Assembly: GCA_910577015.1 (NCBI GenBank)
Contig: CAJTKU010000007.1
Location: 75,130 to 139,129, forward strand
Source: an uncultured Lachnospiraceae bacterium
GTDB taxonomy: Bacteria; Bacillota; Clostridia; Lachnospirales; Lachnospiraceae
Length of the DNA stretch: 64,000 nt
Reading direction: 5' to 3'
How positions within the stretch are numbered: the stretch's first letter is position 1; the number at the start of each line of letters is the position of its first letter. Positions 17,242 through 26,208 of this stretch are shown here, in pieces. The notes under the pieces are model-generated. The model was given only the letters and a program-made list of their open reading frames with translations. It had not been told where the DNA came from and ran no database searches. The translations under genes and the position numbers were made by a program.

Positions 17242-17919
17242 TTATACACATTTGATTTCCAGATAGCCTAAAAGCTTGCCCATATCGTACTCTTCCATGA
17301 CGCCCAGGTTGGGGTCATAAAATTTGCCGTCGTAACCCACCAGATAATGACAGTATCGACCCATGCGCTCCATCATGATACAGCATTTGGGAAGCACGCA
17401 CTCCGCCCCTTCCGTGTATGTGATAACGTCGCTATGGTCAATGCCGTAATAGTTAAGGGCTGATATCATGCGTCCCATGGTACCCTGCCACTCCCTGCAG
17501 TCCATAACCCTGATAACGTCCGCAATGGTGACGCCTGCCAGCATCGCCACACAGGTCTGCCCGCAGAGCCCGTCCTCCGGCTGGATGATTACCTGTACGC
17601 CGTCCACCGTGCGGATGGGGTCTTCAAAGCTGTAGGGACTGTTCTGGTCCATACGAATCAGACTGTCTGAAATATGCAGGAGAATATCATGTTTTTTTGA
17701 GATATCCACCTGAATGGCATCCTCATCCTCCACATGGATTTCATAGCTTCCTTTTTCCCTCGGAAGCAACTCGCAGTCTATCATCCTGTTATCCAGTATC
17801 ATGTCCGCCTGAATTACATCGCGCTGCTTGCACACCTCCCACACATTAAAAGGAATCCGAATCATGTAACCTCTTTCCTTTTTTTCTATCTGGCCTTTAA
17901 AAAAATAGCGCATTGCCAT
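17242..17919 (-). CDS. DUF1905 domain fused to a C39-like cysteine peptidase domain
   Basis: A 225-residue protein. Residues 1-80 resemble DUF1905 (YFFKGQIEKKERGYMIRIPF...), a small β-barrel usually found alone or with YdeI-like domains. Residues 110-225 resemble a C39/papain-like peptidase: GLCGQTCVAML gives the candidate Cys, CHYLVGYDG the His, and KFYDPNLG the Asp, all in the usual order and spacing. No signal peptide or membrane segment is present, so it should act in the cytoplasm. It lies 42 nt upstream of the Asn-rich membrane protein on the same strand and may be co-transcribed. Substrate unknown; the peptidase call is by motif only. Confidence 0.7.
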   Translation of the reverse strand: MAMRYFFKGQIEKKERGYMIRIPFNVWEVCKQRDVIQADMILDNRMIDCELLPREKGSYEIHVEDEDAIQVDISKKHDILLHISDSLIRMDQNSPYSFEDPIRTVDGVQVIIQPEDGLCGQTCVAMLAGVTIADVIRVMDCREWQGTMGRMISALNYYGIDHSDVITYTEGAECVLPKCCIMMERMGRYCHYLVGYDGKFYDPNLGVMEEYDMGKLLGYLEIKCV

Positions 17920-17984
17920 ACCTCCGATTCCGTTTTTTCCTGTATATCGATTGTAGCAAATTCTTCAAACCTTGCAAAGCCCTT

Positions 17985-18830
17985 TTATGCCTTTTTTTCA
18001 TGGGAAGGCGGGTATCCGTAACGCTTTTTGAACAGTTTGCTGAAATGATAAGCGTCATCGTATCCTACCTGCTCCGCCACCTCTTTGACGCTGCCCGCAA
18101 ATCCCGATAAAAGCAGTTCCCTCGCCTTCTCAAGCCTGATGTTAATCAGATGCCTGATGGGAGTATCCCCTGTTTCGCTTTTGAATATCCTTGAAATATA
18201 GAAGGGACTGAGGTACATGTTTTCCGCAATTTGGTCTAAAGAAATTTTTTCCGCGTAGTGGTCCTCAAAATAGCTTACAATCTGTTCCACCACATATTTC
18301 TTATTGACGGACTCAAAGGCATATCCCGTTTTTACCTCCACCGGTTTTGTCTGCTGCCTGACTATCAAAAGAAGCATCTGCATCAGGAAAGATTTCATCA
18401 TAAAGTACCTGCCCGGCCAGCAGACCGTATTTTCCGCCTCCATGGAAGCGCACAGTTTAAACAGCTTCTGCTTCAGTTCTCCCGACGTGTGCAGGATACA
18501 GCCGCCCTCGGGAAGCGGCAGCGTATTTTTAGGCAGGTCCTTAAAATAGATGTCGGACGCCCCGACAAAAAACTCCGTTGAAGTGTTAGCCATATCGGAT
18601 ACGAAAGCCTGATGACGCGTCCCGGGATTAAAAATCAGCAAATCACCCTCGTTCACCGTATAGGCTTCCCCGTCGATGTGGTATTCTCCCGTTCCCGACA
18701 ATATATAAGCAATCTCCAGACACTCCCGGGAATGATACTTCGTATCATCCTTCTCCCGCCTTGCTTTCCATGTATATAAAAAGGTGGGATTCAAATCCTC
18801 CTCAAATAACTCAAAACGTTCCTGACACAT
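17985..18830 (-). CDS. AraC-family transcriptional regulator
   Basis: A 281-residue regulator: an N-terminal cupin-like sensor (residues 30-110, with the typical ECLEIAYILSGTGEYHIDGE and DLLIFNPGTRHQ) and two C-terminal helix-turn-helix motifs (ISLDQIAENMYLSPFYISRIF and SVKEVAEQVGYDDAYHFSKLFKK). Such proteins usually sense sugars or related compounds and activate neighbouring genes. The nearest candidates are the divergent ABC exporter genes, but a 255-nt palindromic repeat lies between them, so the target is not obvious. Confidence 0.92.
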   Translation of the reverse strand: MCQERFELFEEDLNPTFLYTWKARREKDDTKYHSRECLEIAYILSGTGEYHIDGEAYTVNEGDLLIFNPGTRHQAFVSDMANTSTEFFVGASDIYFKDLPKNTLPLPEGGCILHTSGELKQKLFKLCASMEAENTVCWPGRYFMMKSFLMQMLLLIVRQQTKPVEVKTGYAFESVNKKYVVEQIVSYFEDHYAEKISLDQIAENMYLSPFYISRIFKSETGDTPIRHLINIRLEKARELLLSGFAGSVKEVAEQVGYDDAYHFSKLFKKRYGYPPSHEKKA

Positions 18831-18943
18831 AAAAATTCCCGCCTTTCTTTATGGATAGTTGCTGTGCTGCTGCCAGTAGATAACTATTCTTTACTATACC
18901 ATAAAATGTAGTTTTCCACTACCTGAATTTTTCAAGGGTAGAA

Positions 18944-19198
18944 GGCAGGGAATTTTTCGGGCGGCAGGCGGGGGCGGCATATCCGTATTTTGCATGGTGG
19001 CAATCCCTGTGTGCATTTGATTCCATAAAGGACCGTGTAAAAACGTCGGCATTTGGATACCGTATTTTGGTATCCTATGTGCCGCTACGTTTTTACCCGA
19101 GCGAAAGCGCGTCCTGTTGGAACAAATGCACACTGGGAATGCCGTCATGCCAAATACAGATATGCCGCCCCCGCCTGCCGCCCGAAAAATTCCCTGCC
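18944..19198. repeat. Long palindromic repeat, full copy 1
   Basis: A 255-nt imperfect palindrome. The outer arms 18944-18982 and 19160-19198 are perfectly complementary over 39 nt. The inner part continues with few mismatches to a centre near 19062 (GGATACC-GTATTTT-GGTATCC). The ~120-nt core (GTGCATTTGATTCC... to ...GGAACAAATGCAC, about 19010-19132) is also found, reversed, at 52505-52687 with different outer arms. It fills most of the 484-nt gap between the divergent AraC and ABC genes; the rest of the gap holds nothing recognisable beyond AT-rich promoter-like sequence. Confidence 0.9.
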
Positions 19199-19314
19199 TG
19201 ACTCCCCCCTCCCCACCTTTGCAAAAAGATACAGGAATCCTACAAGATACTCCATTTTCTTTTTTACATGGAATGCTAAGATAAGAAAAGTACTCTTTTT
19301 ACGGGAGGTTTGCC

Positions 19315-21084
19315 ATGACACCAATGAAATGGTTTTTCGGATTTTTAAAAAAATACAGGAAACAGATGATTTTCGGACTTATCCTTACCACTTTCATCAC
19401 CGCGCTCAATATTGTAAATCCTTATATTTCCGGTCTGATAGTGGACGACGTTATTTTAGGGGAAGCCTATGATTTGCTGCTGCCCCTCATCGCATGTATG
19501 CTGGGCGTTGTCATACTGCGCGGCGTCATGCGCTTTCTTTATCAGGTTGTGTTTGAAACAGCCTCCCAGGGGCTTCTCTACGATATGCGCGACAAAGTAT
19601 ACCGGAAGCTTTTACAGGAGGATTTCAGCTTTTACAACAAAAAACGAACCGGCGATTTGATGAGCAGGCAGACGGGTGATATGGAGGCCATCCGGCATTT
19701 TGTGGCCTATGTCATTTATGTTTCTTATGAAAGCATCCTTCTGTTCGGTTTTGCCCTGTCCATGGTCTTTACCGTCAATGTAAAGCTGGCGCTCTGTATG
19801 CTGGTGGTGCTTCCCTTTACTGCTTTCACCACCTATCTGCAGTCGAAAGAGGTCAAACCGGCCTTTCAAAGGAACCGGAACTGTTTTTCCTCCCTAAACG
19901 CCTTTGTGCAGGAAAACATCAGCGGAAACCGTGTGGTACGGGCTTTTTCCAAGGAAGACTACGAAACGGAAAAATTCAATAAGGAAAATGACGCCTTCCG
20001 CTCCGCACAGGTTGCCGCCTCCCGGGTATGGATGAAATACCTGCCTGTTTTTGAAATCCTGGCTTATGCCCTGAACATCATCCTTATGCTTTACGGGGGC
20101 TACATGGTAATCCACGGTGAAATCTCCCTCGGCAGCCTGGTAACCGTAAACGGATACCTCTGGATGTTAAACAATCCCCTGCGCATGGCCGGATGGCTGG
20201 TAAACGATATCGGCAACTTCATAACCTCTGTGGAAAAAATACACGCCACCTACAGTGAAGAGCCATACGTCAAAACACCGCCCTCGGGCGTTGTGAAAAA
20301 ACTGAACGGGCAGATTGAATTTAAGGATGTATCCTACAAGGCGGATGATGAAGCTATTGTCATGGACATCAATTTCAAAGTTTCTCCGGGACAGACCGTG
20401 GGGATTATCGGCTCCACCGGTTCCGGCAAATCCACGGTGATGAACCTCTTGTGCCGTTTTTACGATGCCACTTCCGGCCAGGTCCTGGTGGACAACACGG
20501 ATGTCCGCGACATGGACCTTTACAACCTGCGGGACAATATCGGCATGGCAATGCAGGAAGTTTTTCTGTTTTCCGATACCGTTGAGGGCAACATCGCCTA
20601 CGGCCGCCCGGACTGTTCTTTTGAGGAAGTAAAGAAAGCCGCCATTATGGCAGACGCCAACCACTTCATCATGGCAATGCCGGAGGGATACGACACCATT
20701 GTGGGCGAACGCGGCGTAGGGCTGTCGGGTGGACAAAAACAGCGCATTTCCCTGGCGCGCGCCCTTTTAAAGGAACCGTCCATCCTGATTCTGGACGATA
20801 CCACCTCCGCTGTGGACATGGAAACGGAAAGCTATATTCAGAAACAGTTGAAAAACATAGAAAAGAACTGCACGATTTTTATCATTGCCTACCGCATCTC
20901 TTCCATAAAAGATGCCGATTTAATCCTTGTGATGGATAAGGGGCGGATAATCGAGCAGGGAACACACGAATCTTTGCTTGCCCAAAACGGCTACTATGCC
21001 GCCGCTTTTTCCAATCAGTACGGGGAGATTCCCGAGGAATATTTACAGAAAGGGGGACAAACAAATGGCAAGAAACAGATATGA
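19315..21084 (+). CDS. ABC exporter half-transporter, subunit A (degenerate ATP site)
   Basis: The 589-residue protein has an N-terminal six-helix ABC_membrane domain (residues 15-300) and a C-terminal ATPase: Walker A GSTGSGKST, signature LSGGQKQRIS and Walker B LILDDTTSAVD. The residue after Walker B, normally the catalytic Glu, is Asp here, as in one partner of heterodimeric exporters such as BmrC/BmrD and TM287/288. The ATG has a GGGAGG site. The next gene overlaps it by 20 nt, so both subunits are coupled. The pair likely exports drugs, lipids or peptides; the substrate is not deducible. Confidence 0.92.
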   Translation: MTPMKWFFGFLKKYRKQMIFGLILTTFITALNIVNPYISGLIVDDVILGEAYDLLLPLIACMLGVVILRGVMRFLYQVVFETASQGLLYDMRDKVYRKLLQEDFSFYNKKRTGDLMSRQTGDMEAIRHFVAYVIYVSYESILLFGFALSMVFTVNVKLALCMLVVLPFTAFTTYLQSKEVKPAFQRNRNCFSSLNAFVQENISGNRVVRAFSKEDYETEKFNKENDAFRSAQVAASRVWMKYLPVFEILAYALNIILMLYGGYMVIHGEISLGSLVTVNGYLWMLNNPLRMAGWLVNDIGNFITSVEKIHATYSEEPYVKTPPSGVVKKLNGQIEFKDVSYKADDEAIVMDINFKVSPGQTVGIIGSTGSGKSTVMNLLCRFYDATSGQVLVDNTDVRDMDLYNLRDNIGMAMQEVFLFSDTVEGNIAYGRPDCSFEEVKKAAIMADANHFIMAMPEGYDTIVGERGVGLSGGQKQRISLARALLKEPSILILDDTTSAVDMETESYIQKQLKNIEKNCTIFIIAYRISSIKDADLILVMDKGRIIEQGTHESLLAQNGYYAAAFSNQYGEIPEEYLQKGGQTNGKKQI

Positions 21085-22855
21085 CATGGATGAAGTACTG
21101 GAAGACAGCTTTGACATCAACCAGTTAAAACGCCTTGCCGGATACATAACGCCTTATAAAAAACAGATGCTTCTGGTGGTGGCGCTGATGCTCTCCTCCT
21201 CCGCGCTCACCATGCTGGTGCCCATCTTTTTCCAGAGGATTATGGACATCTGCATCCCCGAAAAGAACATGGGCGCAATTATTTTTTACAGCGGCCTGAC
21301 ATTGCTCATCGCCCTGTACTCCGCCTTTGCGCTGCGCATGAAAATCAGACATATGAGCGTCATCGGCCAGAATATCGTCCATGATTTGCGCTCCGATATT
21401 TTCTGCCACTTACAGGCGCTGCCTTTTTCCTACTACGACGACAGGCCCCACGGTAAAATACAGGTGCGCGTGGTAAACTATGTAAACAGTTTGAGTGATT
21501 TGCTCAGCAACGGCATTGTAAACACCTTCACGGATTTGTGCAACCTGTTTTTCATCCTCTTTTTCATGCTGGCGCTGGATGTGCGGCTGACGCTCATCTG
21601 CCTGTGCGGTCTTCCAGTGCTTGCCCTGGTTATTGTCTTCATCAAGAGAAGGCAGCGGCGGGCATGGCAGATACAGAGCAACAAGCAGTCCAACCTGAAC
21701 GCCTATATTGCAGAGAGCATCAACGGCATCCGGGTTACCCAGTCGTTTGTGCGGGAGGAAAAAAACAGCGGCATATTCAACCACCTGAGCAGCACTTACC
21801 GCTCGGCATGGATGCGTGCGGTAAAATTTAACTTTACCATGGGACCCAGTGTGGATATTATCTCCACCGTGACCACCTCTTTCATTTACGTTTTGGGGGT
21901 GCGTTTCATCCTGTCCCCCCACGACCCCCTTACCGTGGGCGTGCTCATTGCCTTTACCGCATACATCGGCAGGTTCTGGCAGCCCATCAACACTCTGGCA
22001 GGTTTTTACAACTCCCTGCTTACCGCCATCTCCTATCTGGAGCGCATTTTTGAGACCATAGACGAACCGGTGCTTGTCAAGGATTTGCCGGACGCCGTAA
22101 AAATGCCGCCCATACAGGGTGAGGTTGTGTTTGACAAGGTTTCTTTCAGCTACGAGGAAGGACACAGGATTTTGGATAATGTCAGCTTTACCGTCCGTCA
22201 GGGTGAGTCATACGCCATCGTAGGCCCCACCGGCGCGGGCAAGACTACCATCGTCAACCTAATCAGCCGTTTTTACAATGTGGATGAGGGAAAGATTCTG
22301 ATAGACGGCGTGGATATTTCGGGCGTGACGTTAAAATCCCTGCGCACCCAGATGGGCATCATGATGCAGGACTCCTTTATCTTTTCCGGCACCATCATGG
22401 ATAACATCCGCTACGGCAATATGGACGCCACGGACGAAGAAGTCATTACCGCAGCCAAAACCGTCTGCGCACACGACTTTATCATGGAAATGGAAAACGG
22501 CTACCATACGGAAGTAAATGAGCGGGGCAGCCGCCTGTCCGCCGGACAAAGGCAGTTGATTTCGTTTGCCCGCGCGCTGCTTGCCAATCCCCGCATCCTC
22601 ATTTTGGATGAAGCCACCTCAAGCATCGATACCGAAACGGAAATCCTGCTGCAGAAGGGCTTAAACCGCCTGTTAGAAGGGCGCACTTCCTTTATCATCG
22701 CCCACAGGCTGTCCACCATCAAAAATGCGGACTGTATCATGTACGTAGATAAAGGCGCCATTCTGGAGAAAGGCGCCCATGAAGAACTGCTGGAAAAGAA
22801 AGGGGAATATTACAGGCTTTATATGTCGCAGTATGACTTCTTAAAAGCACAATAA
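21065..22855 (+). CDS. ABC exporter half-transporter, subunit B (catalytic)
   Basis: The 596-residue partner has a membrane domain at residues 25-320 and an ATPase with Walker A GPTGAGKTT and Walker B LILDEATSSID, in which the catalytic Glu is present. The signature is LSAGQRQLIS, slightly off the LSGGQ consensus. Thus one composite ATP site is canonical and the other degenerate, the usual state in heterodimeric exporters. I chose the ATG at 21065 (MARNRYDMDEV) after GGGGGACAA; the longer frame only reads through the upstream gene. Its stop is adjacent to the convergent MATE gene's stop, with no room for a terminator. Confidence 0.93.
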   Translation: MARNRYDMDEVLEDSFDINQLKRLAGYITPYKKQMLLVVALMLSSSALTMLVPIFFQRIMDICIPEKNMGAIIFYSGLTLLIALYSAFALRMKIRHMSVIGQNIVHDLRSDIFCHLQALPFSYYDDRPHGKIQVRVVNYVNSLSDLLSNGIVNTFTDLCNLFFILFFMLALDVRLTLICLCGLPVLALVIVFIKRRQRRAWQIQSNKQSNLNAYIAESINGIRVTQSFVREEKNSGIFNHLSSTYRSAWMRAVKFNFTMGPSVDIISTVTTSFIYVLGVRFILSPHDPLTVGVLIAFTAYIGRFWQPINTLAGFYNSLLTAISYLERIFETIDEPVLVKDLPDAVKMPPIQGEVVFDKVSFSYEEGHRILDNVSFTVRQGESYAIVGPTGAGKTTIVNLISRFYNVDEGKILIDGVDISGVTLKSLRTQMGIMMQDSFIFSGTIMDNIRYGNMDATDEEVITAAKTVCAHDFIMEMENGYHTEVNERGSRLSAGQRQLISFARALLANPRILILDEATSSIDTETEILLQKGLNRLLEGRTSFIIAHRLSTIKNADCIMYVDKGAILEKGAHEELLEKKGEYYRLYMSQYDFLKAQ

Positions 22856-24232
22856 CTATTCCTGTTGTTTTTTCGGGTTCATCATTTTCCACACGGTGAA
22901 CCCGAACAAAGTAACGGTTGTCATTACCGCAAGCACATCGGATACCGGCTCCGCCAGAAAAACGGCAAAGACCTTATCTTCCAGAATATTCGGCAGAAGA
23001 TAAATGAAAGGTATCAGCAAAAACAGTTTCCGCAGCACTGCCAGAAACAGGGAATGAACGGCTTTGCCCATCGCCACAAAGGTCTGCTGGCAGGCAATCT
23101 GCGCGCCGAAGATGCAGGAGCCTGCCATATATATCCGCATTGCCCACGAACAGTACTCCACAAGGGTTTCATCCGGGGTAAAGATTCTGGCAAGCACCTG
23201 GGGCGCCAGCATGGCAATCAGCCAGAGTAAAAAGGTATATCCCAGGCAGGTGGCAAGCGTAATCAGAAATGCCTGCCGCACCCTGTCCATTTTTTCCGCA
23301 CCGTAATTGTAGCTTACTATGGGCGTCATGCCCTGGCTCATCCCCTGAATGGGCATCATGGCCGCCTGCATGACGCTGCTTAATATCGTCATGGCGCCCA
23401 CCGCCAGATTTCCACCGTATTCCAGCAGGGAAGTATTAAAACATACCGACAAAACACTTTCCGTAGCCTGCATAATAAAAGGCGACACTCCCAATGCCAG
23501 AACAGGCCCGATGACGCCGAATTTTATCTTAAAGTTCTTACGGCTTATCTTTAAAACCGTCTTTTTCCCAGAAAGAAATGCAAGCACCCACACGGCAGAA
23601 ACCGCCTGTGAGAGAATGGTTGCAATGGCCGCCCCTTTCACTCCCATGGAAAAGGCAAAGATAAACACCGGGTCCAGAACCAGGTTCAGACCCGCCCCTA
23701 TCATGACTGTTTTCATGGCGGTAGTGGCAAACCCCTGCGAGGTGATGAATGCATTTAATCCGGTGGTAACCTGCACAAAAACCGTTCCAAGCACATAAAT
23801 CCGAATATAATCAAGGGCATATCCGATGGTTTCCTCGCTTGCACCGAAAGCTGTTAAAATCGGTTCCGCAAAAACAAAGAAAATAACTGTCAGCAAGGCT
23901 GACAGAACAAACAGGGCTGCCACACAGTTTCCAAGAATTTCTTCCGCTGCTTCCTTATCCTGCTTTCCCATGGCGATTGCCGCCCGGGGAGCGCCCCCGA
24001 ACCCAATCAAAGCGGCAAAGGCGGATACCAGCATCAGTACCGGGAACGTAACGCCCACTCCTGTGAGGGCAAGGGAGCCTTCCCCGGGAATATGGCCTAT
24101 ATAAATCCTGTCAATTACGTTATAAAGCAAATTGATTATCTGGGCGGCAATCGCCGGCAGCGCAAGGCTGAATAATAATTTTGCCACCGGCTCCGTGCCC
24201 AGTCTGTTATTCTGATTCTGTTCTGTTTCCAA
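22856..24232 (-). CDS. MATE-family efflux transporter
   Basis: A 458-residue protein with about 12 hydrophobic segments and two repeated halves, starting with LLFSLALPAIAAQIINLLYNVIDRIYIGH, the typical MATE entry sequence of the MepA-like group. These pumps export cationic drugs using a Na+ or H+ gradient. The start is a TTG at 24232 with AGGAGG seven bases upstream. It lies 14 nt downstream of mgtE on the same strand, so the two may form an operon. Substrates are unknown. Confidence 0.92.
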   Translation of the reverse strand: METEQNQNNRLGTEPVAKLLFSLALPAIAAQIINLLYNVIDRIYIGHIPGEGSLALTGVGVTFPVLMLVSAFAALIGFGGAPRAAIAMGKQDKEAAEEILGNCVAALFVLSALLTVIFFVFAEPILTAFGASEETIGYALDYIRIYVLGTVFVQVTTGLNAFITSQGFATTAMKTVMIGAGLNLVLDPVFIFAFSMGVKGAAIATILSQAVSAVWVLAFLSGKKTVLKISRKNFKIKFGVIGPVLALGVSPFIMQATESVLSVCFNTSLLEYGGNLAVGAMTILSSVMQAAMMPIQGMSQGMTPIVSYNYGAEKMDRVRQAFLITLATCLGYTFLLWLIAMLAPQVLARIFTPDETLVEYCSWAMRIYMAGSCIFGAQIACQQTFVAMGKAVHSLFLAVLRKLFLLIPFIYLLPNILEDKVFAVFLAEPVSDVLAVMTTVTLFGFTVWKMMNPKKQQE

Positions 24233-24246
24233 CTAAAAACCTCCTG

Positions 24247-25581
24247 TCATTGCAATCCCAGCAAACTTGACGCAAACTGAAAATAAACCATCAGGGAAAG
24301 GGCGTCCACAATAGTGGTGATAAAAGGGCTCGCCATCACAGCCGGGTCCAGACCCAGCCTTTTTGCAAGCACCGGCAGCGTACAGCCAATCAGTTTTGCA
24401 ATCAGCACGGCAACCACAAGGGTCAGGCACACTACCAGGGAAACCATAAGCCCCACCCTGTCAAGCAGCATCAGTTTTGCAAAATTGGCAGCCGCCAGCG
24501 TGATACCGCACAAAAGCGCAACCCGCGCTTCCTTCCAGATGATGCGGAAGGTATCCCGATATCCAATTTCTCCCAAGGAAAGACCGCGAATCACGGTAAC
24601 ACTGGCCTGTCCGCCGGCATTGCCGCCCGTATCCATCAGCATGGGAATGAACATGGTAAGTACCGTACAGATACTCAAAGCATCCTCAAAATGCCCGATA
24701 ATCTGTCCGGTAAACGTTGCAGACACCATGAGCAGCAAGAGCCAAGGTATCCTTTTTTTAAACGTTTCAAACACGCCTGTTTTGATATAGGGCTTGTCCG
24801 AGGGCACAATAGCCGCCATCTTTTCAATATCCTCCGTGGCCTCTTCTACCATGATATCCACGATATCGTCGACGGTGATAATGCCCACAAGCCTGTTTTC
24901 GTTGTCCACAACCGGCATGGTGGTGAAATCGTATTTTTTAAATTTAGCGGCTGCTTCTTCCTGGTCCATCATGGTATTTAATGCGATGACGTTTTCATGC
25001 ATGATGTCCCCGATAACCTCCTCGGGGGAACTGAGGAGCAGATAACGCAGCGCAACCGTGCCAAGTAGCTTCCTCTGTGAGTCCAGCACATAACAGATAT
25101 TAATGGTTTCCGAATCCACTCCCACTTTCCGTATGCGGGCAATGGCTTCCTCCACAGTAAGGTTTTCTTTTAAGTCCACATACTCCACCGTCATGATGCT
25201 ACCCGCAGAATCCTCCGGGTAGCGCAGCAGGTGGTTGATATCCCTTCTTGTCTCGGGACTCGCATTGGCAAGCAGCTTTTTTACAATGCTTGCCGGCATT
25301 TCCTCCAAAAGGTCGGTTGCATCATCGGCCATCAGGTTATCGATAATGCTCGCAGCGTCCCTTTCCGACAGTGACGTGATTATCATCTGCTGGTTTTCCA
25401 CCTCCAGATAGGAAAACACGTCCGCCGCCAAATCCTTGGGAAGAATCCGGAATACCTTAAGCATATCCTCCTCTTCCAGTCCGTCCAGAAGCACTGCGAC
25501 GTCCGCCTCGTTCATCTCCGCCATTTTCTGGCGCAGGGATGTATACTGACGGGTAGTCAGCAATTCCTTGATTTCATCCAT
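24247..25581 (-). CDS. mgtE: Magnesium transporter MgtE
   Basis: The 444-residue Mg2+ channel has an N-terminal acidic helical domain (1-125), a CBS pair (YPEDSAGSIMTVEYV near 127 and GDIMHENVIAL near 190), a plug helix and five membrane helices with the pore sequence PMLMDTGGNAGGQASV. The cytoplasmic domains of known MgtE proteins close the pore when Mg2+ is high. A GGAGAG site precedes the ATG. A short upstream ORF overlaps the start region (25557-25670), and a promoter lies at 25739-25767, so translation-linked control is possible. MATE follows directly. Confidence 0.95.
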   Translation of the reverse strand: MDEIKELLTTRQYTSLRQKMAEMNEADVAVLLDGLEEEDMLKVFRILPKDLAADVFSYLEVENQQMIITSLSERDAASIIDNLMADDATDLLEEMPASIVKKLLANASPETRRDINHLLRYPEDSAGSIMTVEYVDLKENLTVEEAIARIRKVGVDSETINICYVLDSQRKLLGTVALRYLLLSSPEEVIGDIMHENVIALNTMMDQEEAAAKFKKYDFTTMPVVDNENRLVGIITVDDIVDIMVEEATEDIEKMAAIVPSDKPYIKTGVFETFKKRIPWLLLLMVSATFTGQIIGHFEDALSICTVLTMFIPMLMDTGGNAGGQASVTVIRGLSLGEIGYRDTFRIIWKEARVALLCGITLAAANFAKLMLLDRVGLMVSLVVCLTLVVAVLIAKLIGCTLPVLAKRLGLDPAVMASPFITTIVDALSLMVYFQFASSLLGLQ

Positions 25582-25670
25582 GGTATCTCTCCTTTAGTTG
25601 TAAAAGTGGTCTTCATGCATCGGGCAGGAAGAGGGTTATCTGTGCTATGCTTCTTACTGTGCGACTTCAT
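25557..25670 (-). CDS. Upstream peptide ORF overlapping the mgtE start
   Basis: A 37-codon ORF starts at an ATG (25668-25670) with the strong ribosome-binding site AAGGTGGTGG and ends at TGA 25557-25559, 22 codons-worth of overlap region past the untranslated spacer and 25 nt inside mgtE in another frame. The peptide is rich in Lys, Ser, Thr and His (MKSHSKKHSTDNPLPARCMK) and has two prolines. It could be a leader whose translation affects mgtE initiation. The ORF and its site are seen; function is inference. Confidence 0.45.
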   Translation of the reverse strand: MKSHSKKHSTDNPLPARCMKTTFTTKGEIPWMKSRNC

Positions 25671-25738
25671 AAAACCACCACCTTTCTAATAGGAGAATTG
25701 CCGGTATTCCTTTACGGTTCAAATATTGTCATTTTTAT

Positions 25739-25767
25739 ATTATACCCCTATAAACATATCATAGCAA
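25739..25767 (-). promoter_or_regulatory. Probable mgtE promoter
   Basis: TTGCTA and TATAAT are separated by 17 nt on the minus strand, about 150 nt upstream of mgtE, leaving a leader that holds the upstream ORF. I see no M-box-like riboswitch in it. Confidence 0.5.
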
Positions 25768-25775
25768 ACAAAACC

Positions 25776-26156
25776 TTATCGATTCCTCAATTTTTCTATT
25801 AATGCAATATCCGCTAAATCTTTATCCCTTCCAAGTTTCTTTTTCATCTGTATAAGTCCGTCTACACTCACAACAGGAACACCGTTCATTATTTCCACTT
25901 TGCCTTCAATCCAGTTTTCAAAAATCTCAATATGTTCAGAAAATTGAATTTTTCTTGTTCCATCTTCGTAACGTGAAACTACATAACCTTGCTGCTCCAA
26001 TTTATCCGCCAGAAACGTACTGCATCCCAAATCAATATCATGTGTTTGAAGGCGAAACCCATGTAAAACCATTGCGCCGCCGGCAATTACCCAGTATTCT
26101 TTATCAGAAAAAGGAAGCGTCCATAGTTGCTGAAGCAAAGAATGTTTATCATACAT
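25776..26156 (-). CDS. Nucleotidyltransferase-fold protein (AbiEii/DUF6036-like)
   Basis: A 126-residue protein with the minimal nucleotidyltransferase pattern: VIAGGAMVLHGF followed by THDIDLGCS, where the two Asp residues of hDhDh would bind metal. It resembles the small nucleotidyltransferases of AbiEii/DUF6036 type that occur in toxin-antitoxin-like pairs. No partner gene is adjacent: yigZ lies upstream and the mgtE leader downstream. Whether it is active or a remnant of a two-gene system is open. Confidence 0.65.
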   Translation of the reverse strand: MYDKHSLLQQLWTLPFSDKEYWVIAGGAMVLHGFRLQTHDIDLGCSTFLADKLEQQGYVVSRYEDGTRKIQFSEHIEIFENWIEGKVEIMNGVPVVSVDGLIQMKKKLGRDKDLADIALIEKLRNR

Positions 26157-26208
26157 ATTGCAATTTTATTCTCCATGTTATTTCTTAAAAAAATATTGTA
26201 ACGCGTCT

